DNA of 64,000 bases from Paenibacillus glycanilyticus (lineage in GTDB: Bacteria; Bacillota; Bacilli; Paenibacillales; Paenibacillaceae). Under the pieces are notes generated by a model, which saw only the letters and a program-made list of their open reading frames with translations, made no database searches and was not told the DNA's origin. The position numbers and the translations under genes are program-made. The stretch covers positions 1 through 64,000 of the forward strand of contig NZ_JAMBNP010000020.1 of NCBI RefSeq assembly GCF_023715145.1. The letters are read 5' to 3'. How positions within the stretch are numbered: the first letter of the stretch is position 1; each line of letters opens with the position of its first letter. Below are positions 59,229-64,000 of this stretch, one piece after another.

Positions 59229-60329
59229 ATGTTAACACGTGAACAAGCTCTAGAAGCCGTCGGTTCTGTGACGGCCCAATATAGCGCGGACGCCGTTACG
59301 GTCCGCGATGTTGTCGTGAAGGACCGTCAAGTATCGATGACGGTCCTTACAGCCAGCGAGGACGTTCGTCCCTCGCTGGAAGCCGCGCTGCGCGAAGCGC
59401 TCGCGCGGGCTGGCGCCGAAACCGTGCACTGCCGGTTTCGCGCGCTGGAGGGCGGCGCAGGCGCAGCTGCCGCGCCGCAAGGCCAGGCTGGCGGCAAGGC
59501 GCAGCCAGCCGCAGGGCAAAGCACCGGCCCCGTACAAGGGCACGGGGCCGGGCTCGATAACCCGCTGCTCGATCCCGGCAGCGGGGTGCAGTTCATTGCC
59601 GTCGCCAGCGGCAAGGGCGGCGTCGGCAAATCCACGGTGACCGTCAATCTCGCGGTCGCCTTAGCCCGCAAGGGCAAACGCGTCGGCATCATCGACGCGG
59701 ACATCTACGGCTTCAGCGTGCCCGATATGATGGGCATCGAGACACGGCCCGAGATCGTGAATGAACGAGTCATTCCGATCGAGCGTTTTGGCGTTAAGGT
59801 CATGTCGATGGGCTTCTTTGTTGAAGACAACAGCCCGATTGTGTGGCGTGGACCGATGCTTGGCAAGATGCTCCGCAACTTCTTTGCCGAGATCGAGTGG
59901 GGCGAGCTGGATTACCTGCTCCTTGACCTTCCTCCGGGGACGGGGGATGTGGCGCTGGACGTTCATCAGATTATCCCGCAGAGCAAAGAAATCATTGTAA
60001 CAACGCCTCACGCAACAGCCGCTTTTGTAGCTGCGCGCGCCGGCGCAATGGCCATCAAGACCAAGCACGAGATTATTGGTGTCGTGGAGAACATGTCGTA
60101 TTACAAATGCAGCAAATGCGGCGAGCCGGAATACATTTTCGGACGCGGAGGCGGTGCCCGCTTGGCAGAATCCCTGCATGCCGAGCTGCTGGCGCAGATT
60201 CCGCTCGGACAGCCGGACAACCATATTTCCGAGCCGGACTTCTCGCCTTCGGTCTACAAAGCCGAGTCCGAGACAGGCGAACTGTACCTCCATATGGCCG
60301 AGCAAGTCATTCAGAAATGCGGCCTTTAG
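59229..60329 (+). CDS. Mrp/SalA-family ATPase (Fe-S carrier-like)
   Basis: The 366-residue P-loop protein has an N-terminal MIP18-like domain (about 1-80), a Gly/Ala/Gln-rich linker (about 82-115), and a MinD-type ATPase with GKGGVGKST (128-136). A CxxC (Cys294, Cys297) would hold a bridging iron-sulfur cluster at the dimer interface. The B. subtilis orthologue in this place is SalA (YbaL), which affects AprE production through ScoC. The region 59380-59720 is visibly more G+C rich than its neighbours. Iron-sulfur carriage is the family role; SalA-like regulation is inferred by synteny. Confidence 0.92.
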   Translation: MLTREQALEAVGSVTAQYSADAVTVRDVVVKDRQVSMTVLTASEDVRPSLEAALREALARAGAETVHCRFRALEGGAGAAAAPQGQAGGKAQPAAGQSTGPVQGHGAGLDNPLLDPGSGVQFIAVASGKGGVGKSTVTVNLAVALARKGKRVGIIDADIYGFSVPDMMGIETRPEIVNERVIPIERFGVKVMSMGFFVEDNSPIVWRGPMLGKMLRNFFAEIEWGELDYLLLDLPPGTGDVALDVHQIIPQSKEIIVTTPHATAAFVAARAGAMAIKTKHEIIGVVENMSYYKCSKCGEPEYIFGRGGGARLAESLHAELLAQIPLGQPDNHISEPDFSPSVYKAESETGELYLHMAEQVIQKCGL

Positions 60330-60338
60330 TATAAATAA

Positions 60339-60389
60339 AGCCCGGACAGGGGAGAGAGCTAACGCTCTCTGACCTGGTCCGGGCTTTTT
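60339..60389. terminator. Bidirectional terminator between mrp and gerD
   Basis: AAGCCCGGAC pairs with GTCCGGGCTT, with an inner GAGAGAGC/GCTCTC stem, and TTTTT follows on the plus strand. It separates the convergent mrp and gerD genes. Confidence 0.88.
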
Positions 60390-60408
60390 CACGCTATAAT
60401 ATCTCGGG

Positions 60409-61113
60409 TTAAGTCGAAGACTCCTGATCGCCGCCTTCGCCTTCACCTTCTTCGCTTTGCTTCTCCTCGTCGGAGGAGCCTTCCTCACCGCCGCCGCCTT
60501 CTCCCTGTTTCTTCTCAACCTTTTCATCAGGCTTAGGCTTAAGCTCTTCCTGTACCGCTTTTTTCATCAGATCGAGAACTTCCAGACGGAAGAGGGGGTT
60601 TTGCATCGATTCCTGCATCAGAGACATGACTTGCTTCTTATATTGCGTGCTCTGCAGCACTTCAAGAATCATCTTGTCCATCTCAGGCGTCTTTAACGCC
60701 TTGATCATTTCCTGTTGATACGTCGGGTCCTTCATCAGCTCTTTGTGAATATCCTTGTTCTGCTTGTTTACGGCCTTGGCGAATTCGCCGGCGAACCGCG
60801 TATCTGTCATTAACGTTCGGATGACCTTGTCATACTCCGGAGCAATCAGCACATCCTTTACGGCAAGCCGTACCTGCTCCTGATCCTGCACGGACAATAA
60901 CTTTGTTCCGCTTCCGTTGTAACCGGACATTTGCTGGGCTGATTCCTGCAGTGCCTTTTGTGCATCTTCCGTTTTCAGAATATCAATAACCATCGACTTC
61001 ATGTCCTTGTAGCTCATCTGCTGGTTGCTTCCTCCGGATGATTCCGCACCGCAGCTTGTTAATACAAATGTTAGGGCGGAAAGCGCCGTTAATAAAGCCA
61101 ATCGCATGCGCAT
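60409..61113 (-). CDS. gerD: GerD, spore germination lipoprotein
   Basis: GerD helps cluster germinant receptors in the spore inner membrane. The 234-residue product has a lipoprotein signal with the lipobox LTSC (Cys21), a helical body (about 30-185) rich in Met, Gln and Lys, and a very acidic Glu/Gly/Ser tail (about 200-234). ATG 61113 is given; ATG 61107 is better spaced from GGGAG and is equally likely. It is divergent from kbaA. Synteny with Bacillus supports the name. Confidence 0.92.
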   Translation of the reverse strand: MRMRLALLTALSALTFVLTSCGAESSGGSNQQMSYKDMKSMVIDILKTEDAQKALQESAQQMSGYNGSGTKLLSVQDQEQVRLAVKDVLIAPEYDKVIRTLMTDTRFAGEFAKAVNKQNKDIHKELMKDPTYQQEMIKALKTPEMDKMILEVLQSTQYKKQVMSLMQESMQNPLFRLEVLDLMKKAVQEELKPKPDEKVEKKQGEGGGGEEGSSDEEKQSEEGEGEGGDQESST

Positions 61114-61294
61114 GCTCCCACGGTCTCCCTTCTATGATAACACTGCTGAATTTAAACGTAGTATGCGTTAAAGTTCACGGGATTATCATGGCTTCGTGGT
61201 TAGCTTTTTATGACGAACGTGGTAAAATAATGGAGGTGCGGGAAGAGGCTTGTACAGCGCGGACTTCGCCGAACATGAAGGAGGATAACTGAAT

Positions 61295-61918
61295 ATGAAT
61301 TTGAAAAGATGGTTTTTTCTTTTTTGGAGCTGCATGGCCGTTGGGGCTGTCATAACAGTCGTCAGCGGGTCGATTATGCAATGGACGGACCAGTCCTTCG
61401 GATTTATGGGGCTTGAGGCAGCCGGATTCAACGCCTTCATGATGGCGATGGTCGGCTTATTAATAGGAGCATTCAGCCAGATGGGGTTCTTTGCTTACTT
61501 GACCTTGAATTACATCGCATTAAGTATCTTCCGCAAAAGCTATCTCTGGAACGCCCTTCAAGGCTACACCACCGTATTTGCCGTATTTGGCCTCGGATAC
61601 CTGCTGTTTGAGCAACGGACAAATAACTGGTTCTTCTGGGTGCTGCCGCTTGCTTTATTAGCGTTCTCCCTGGGAGTGGCTTACGTCAAAATCAAGCAAA
61701 CCAAACCAAGCGCGTTTGTACCAACCACTTTCCTGATGTTCTTTATTACGTTTGTGGAAGCATGGCCGGCTCTGCAAGGGGAGACGAACATATCGGCAAT
61801 CGTCTTTATGATGATTCCTTTGTTCATCTGCAATGCTTACCAGATCCTCATGCTCCCAAGACTGCTTCAGAAAAATACAACAACCGACTCTGCAACAACT
61901 GCAAAGCCGGTCGCGTAA
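61295..61918 (+). CDS. kbaA: KbaA, KinB-pathway activation membrane protein
   Basis: KbaA is needed for the KinB route to Spo0A phosphorylation in B. subtilis. The 207-residue product has about six membrane helices (for example FFLFWSCMAVGAVITVVSG and a C-terminal IVFMMIPLFICNAYQIL) with short loops. The ATG follows GAAGGAGGA. Its stop lies three bases from the end of the convergent pdaB with no visible terminator. Confidence 0.93.
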   Translation: MNLKRWFFLFWSCMAVGAVITVVSGSIMQWTDQSFGFMGLEAAGFNAFMMAMVGLLIGAFSQMGFFAYLTLNYIALSIFRKSYLWNALQGYTTVFAVFGLGYLLFEQRTNNWFFWVLPLALLAFSLGVAYVKIKQTKPSAFVPTTFLMFFITFVEAWPALQGETNISAIVFMMIPLFICNAYQILMLPRLLQKNTTTDSATTAKPVA

Positions 61919-61921
61919 TAA

Positions 61922-62746
61922 TCAATAACCCGTATCCGCAGCTGCCGCGGCATCTTCGGTTCCAAGCAACGTAAGAGAGGTCGTTTTGTCCTGAACGGCA
62001 TGGCCTTCAGACTCCGTTTGGTTAATCAGCTCCGATACGGTGACAAATTCATATCCCTTTGCGCGAAGCTCATCGATAATAACAGGAAGGGCTTCATGCG
62101 TCTGTTTCACCGAATCGCTGGCGTGCATAAGAATAATGTCTCCATTATGGGCACGGGTTACAACGCGGTTAATAATTTTGTCAGTTCCGATGTTCAGCCA
62201 GTCAAGGGAATCAGTATCCCATTGAATGACTTTGTAATGAAGCTCTTCCGCGATACGGAGCACCCGTTTGTCGAAATCTCCGTTAGGCAGACGGATCAGG
62301 TTCGGCTGTTTGCCGGTCAGATCCGATAAAATCGTGTGAGCGGTCGTAATCTGCGTACGGATCTCCTCATCGCTGAGCTTGCTGTAGTTATCATGCTTAT
62401 GACCGTGGCTGCCGATTTCAAAGCCGTCGCTTACGATCTTTTTGACAATGTCAGGATGCGACTGGCTCCAAGGGGAAGACAAGAAGAAGGTGGCTTGTGT
62501 AACTCCTTTTTCCTGCAAAACCTTCAGAATGGGCTCCGTACGCTTGTCCCCCCAGCTAATGTCAAACGTCAGGGCAACAACCTTCTTGTCCGTAGGGACG
62601 CTGTATATAGCAGCCGGCTGCTGTGGTGCAAATACCGTGATGTTGTCTCTTTCAGCATAGATTACCCCTACAGAGAAGACGAGCGCGAGCACAATAAGGA
62701 AGTTGCGTTTTAATTTCCGACCGTTCAATACATAAAAGAAATTCAT
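61922..62746 (-). CDS. pdaB: PdaB, sporulation polysaccharide deacetylase
   Basis: PdaB is required to keep spores stable after late sporulation in B. subtilis. The 274-residue product has an N-terminal membrane anchor (about 12-30) and a NodB deacetylase domain with TFDISWGD (60-67, Asp62) and SHGHKH (113-118, metal histidines 114 and 118), then LRLPNGD-type and HASD motifs. The second aspartate of a normal TFDD is replaced, as in known PdaB proteins. The C-terminal tail is Thr/Ala-rich. Confidence 0.94.
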   Translation of the reverse strand: MNFFYVLNGRKLKRNFLIVLALVFSVGVIYAERDNITVFAPQQPAAIYSVPTDKKVVALTFDISWGDKRTEPILKVLQEKGVTQATFFLSSPWSQSHPDIVKKIVSDGFEIGSHGHKHDNYSKLSDEEIRTQITTAHTILSDLTGKQPNLIRLPNGDFDKRVLRIAEELHYKVIQWDTDSLDWLNIGTDKIINRVVTRAHNGDIILMHASDSVKQTHEALPVIIDELRAKGYEFVTVSELINQTESEGHAVQDKTTSLTLLGTEDAAAAADTGY

Positions 62747-62860
62747 CTGTTTAGGATCTCCTTTCTATTGGAAGCTTGTTCTAGTACAATCTATGCTCGT
62801 ACATCCAAGATATTCATGCTTGTTCAAAACCAACAAAAAGTTGTGAAGGAGAGAAGAGGC

Positions 62861-63484
62861 ATGTTTCGGTGGTCTGAAATAAAAGCTCATTTCAAAATCA
62901 TGAATCCCTACATTGTGTTTGGATTCATTTTGTTTTTTGCCGGACTTATTGTCGGGGGAACCAACAGCGCGTTCAGCGATTACCTCGAGCAGCAGCTCAA
63001 GGCACTGGGGAGTGTAGCGGAGTCTCTGGAGCAGACAGATAATCCGACCTTGGCCTTTATGGTCTTTATCTTTTTGAACAATGCGATAAAATCCATCTTC
63101 ATCATCTATATAGGAGCGATCCTCGGGATCATCCCGATCTTCTTCCTGGTTATTAACGGAATGGTTGTAGGGTTTCTGCTTCAGCATGTTGCTGAGACGC
63201 AGGGAACAGGGGATATGCTTACGGTTGTATTGGGGCTGCTGCCTCACGGTATTATTGAAATCCCTGCTATTGTAGTGGCATGCGCGTACGGAATGAAGTT
63301 TGGCGTTCTCTTGCTTAAAGCAATTGGCAGACTGATTATACCGGGGAAGGAAGCGGGCAAATCAGGTCGGGAGATCGAATATTTCATGATCAGATCCGTT
63401 CCGGTGGTCGTTATTTTGACGGTTGCACTGCTGATTGCGGCAATAATTGAAAGTACAGTTAGCGTATGGGTAAGTTCGTTGTAA
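62861..63484 (+). CDS. SpoIIM-family membrane protein
   Basis: The 207-residue product is a SpoIIM-domain protein with five or so membrane helices (NPYIVFGFILFFAGLIVGG at the start, later IIEIPAIVVACAYGMKFG, the family core). True SpoIIM acts with SpoIID and SpoIIP in engulfment; this copy is not next to those genes, and other SpoIIM-like proteins are general membrane proteins, so the role is open. ATG 62861 follows AAGGAGAGAAGAGG; an in-frame ATG at 62816 would add 15 residues. Confidence 0.85.
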   Translation: MFRWSEIKAHFKIMNPYIVFGFILFFAGLIVGGTNSAFSDYLEQQLKALGSVAESLEQTDNPTLAFMVFIFLNNAIKSIFIIYIGAILGIIPIFFLVINGMVVGFLLQHVAETQGTGDMLTVVLGLLPHGIIEIPAIVVACAYGMKFGVLLLKAIGRLIIPGKEAGKSGREIEYFMIRSVPVVVILTVALLIAAIIESTVSVWVSSL

Positions 63485-63515
63485 TATTTTTCCCAATATT
63501 TGAGCATAACAGTAA

Positions 63516-63553
63516 AGCGGCGTCGTGATGCGTAATCGCGAGACGCCGCTTTT
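63516..63553 (+). terminator. Terminator after the SpoIIM-family gene
   Basis: AGCGGCGTC (63516-63524) pairs perfectly with GACGCCGCT (63542-63550), then TTTGCTTT. Confidence 0.85.
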
Positions 63554-63616
63554 GCTTTCGATTGCCTCGGCGGCAAGCTGCCAGGCCAATACTGCTTAGG
63601 AGGGCGCACATTAGTT

Positions 63617-63838
63617 ATGCTAGGAATTCTATTCAACGACAAAGAATGCAAAGAACTCGATTACGTCCTGCGCAAAGAATTAGATGAGATGCTGCTTGAT
63701 CTGAATGACAATCGTTTAGACGGAGATATTAAGCAAGCCATAACAAGAAGATACAAAATCATCTTCCGCATGTATGCCCGTATTGCATCCCCGAAAGAGC
63801 TGTCCCGGTATGCATTAAACGTGCGAAATTACAGGTAG
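63617..63838 (+). CDS. Small conserved hypothetical protein
   Basis: The 73-residue charged, helical protein (MLGILFNDKECKELDYVLRKELDEMLLDL) has no signal or membrane segment and no motif I recognise. The ATG follows TAGGAGGG with good spacing (63598-63605). It lies alone between a terminator and the next rRNA promoter. No function can be assigned. Strong Lys, Glu and Arg content and heptad-like leucines suggest a helical bundle. Confidence 0.75.
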   Translation: MLGILFNDKECKELDYVLRKELDEMLLDLNDNRLDGDIKQAITRRYKIIFRMYARIASPKELSRYALNVRNYR

Positions 63839-63870
63839 AAAAATCCAGTAAAAAAAGTTGTGAAAAAGGG

Positions 63871-63900
63871 TTGCAATCCTATAGGCGTCCATGATATATT
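63871..63900 (+). promoter_or_regulatory. rRNA operon promoter
   Basis: TTGCAA (63871-63876) and TATATT (63895-63900), 18 bp apart, with an A-rich stretch upstream (63838-63867) that may act as an UP element. A rRNA leader with boxA follows, so this drives the next rRNA operon. Confidence 0.75.
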
Positions 63901-63945
63901 ATCTCTTGTCGCCGCTGAGATAACGCGAACGACACGGAAAAGAAA

Positions 63946-63966
63946 TTGTTCTTTGAAAACTGAACA
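63946..63966 (+). promoter_or_regulatory. rRNA leader boxA antitermination element
   Basis: TTCTTTGAAAACTGAACA, just before the expected 16S gene, matches the conserved boxA region of Bacillus rRNA leaders, to which NusB-S10 binds. The 16S gene itself starts beyond the window. Confidence 0.8.
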
Positions 63967-64000
63967 ACGAGCAAAACTGCCCCGTTAGAAATAACGGAAA

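Overview
This 64 kb window is a conserved, oriC-proximal stretch of a Firmicutes chromosome, most probably Paenibacillus or a close relative. This rests on gene order (ctsR-mcsA-mcsB-clpC to rpoBC, then the str, S10, spc and alpha ribosomal operons, then gerD-kbaA-pdaB), protein sequences close to Bacillus orthologues, strong AAGGAGG ribosome binding sites with many TTG starts, sporulation genes (sigH, cwlD, gerD, kbaA, pdaB, spoIIM-like), and T-box, L10 and L13 leaders of the Firmicutes type. The genus is an inference; order and orientation match Bacillus subtilis closely, including rRNA operons at both edges.

Layout: 1-440 is the tail of an rRNA operon (23S 3' end, spacer, 5S, terminator). 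440-920 is a gene-free stretch rich in DnaA boxes. 923-5680 is the CtsR regulon operon (ctsR-mcsA-mcsB-clpC) with a perfect CtsR operator. A Fur-boxed IsdG/HmoA-type heme monooxygenase follows, then radA-disA, pssA, a small minus-strand gene, a PIN/TRAM gene, ispD-ispF-gltX, a Cys-specific T-box, and cysE-cysS-mrnC-rlmB-rae1, then sigH. 19.7-31.6 kb holds rpmG-secE-nusG-rplKAJL, a methyltransferase and rpoBC. 31.7-36.6 kb is the str operon. An ABC transporter operon of the TrpX/BPD_transp_2 type (36.6-39.6 kb) sits between tuf and rpsJ. 39.6-55.1 kb is the S10-spc-alpha gene block including secY, adk, map, infA and rpoA. 55.4-58.1 kb holds truA, rplM-rpsI and cysH; 58.3-63.8 kb holds cwlD, mrp, gerD, kbaA, pdaB, a SpoIIM-family gene and a small hypothetical. 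The window ends in the promoter and boxA leader of another rRNA operon.

Together the genes cover transcription (rpoA, rpoB, rpoC, sigH, nusG), translation (over 30 ribosomal proteins, EF-G, EF-Tu, IF-1, GluRS, CysRS), secretion (secE, secY), protein quality control, c-di-AMP synthesis, isoprenoid precursors, cysteine synthesis, rRNA maturation and sporulation/germination. Nearly all genes are on the plus strand; exceptions are the DUF gene at 9.8 kb, gerD and pdaB.

The protein genes are mostly ordinary. The less explained signals are in the noncoding DNA: a 260-bp nested palindrome where B. subtilis has ecfA1-ecfA2-ecfT; a roughly 57-bp hairpin repeat present both in the 23S-5S spacer and after pssA, with a compensatory base-pair change; a 24-bp hairpin ending 2-6 nt before the cwlD ATG and showing a Shine-Dalgarno in its loop; a DnaA-box cluster; and intercistronic hairpins at fusA-tuf, rpoB-rpoC, rplK-rplA and secY-adk. 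I saw no CRISPR array, insertion sequence, prophage, tRNA or secondary-metabolite cluster.
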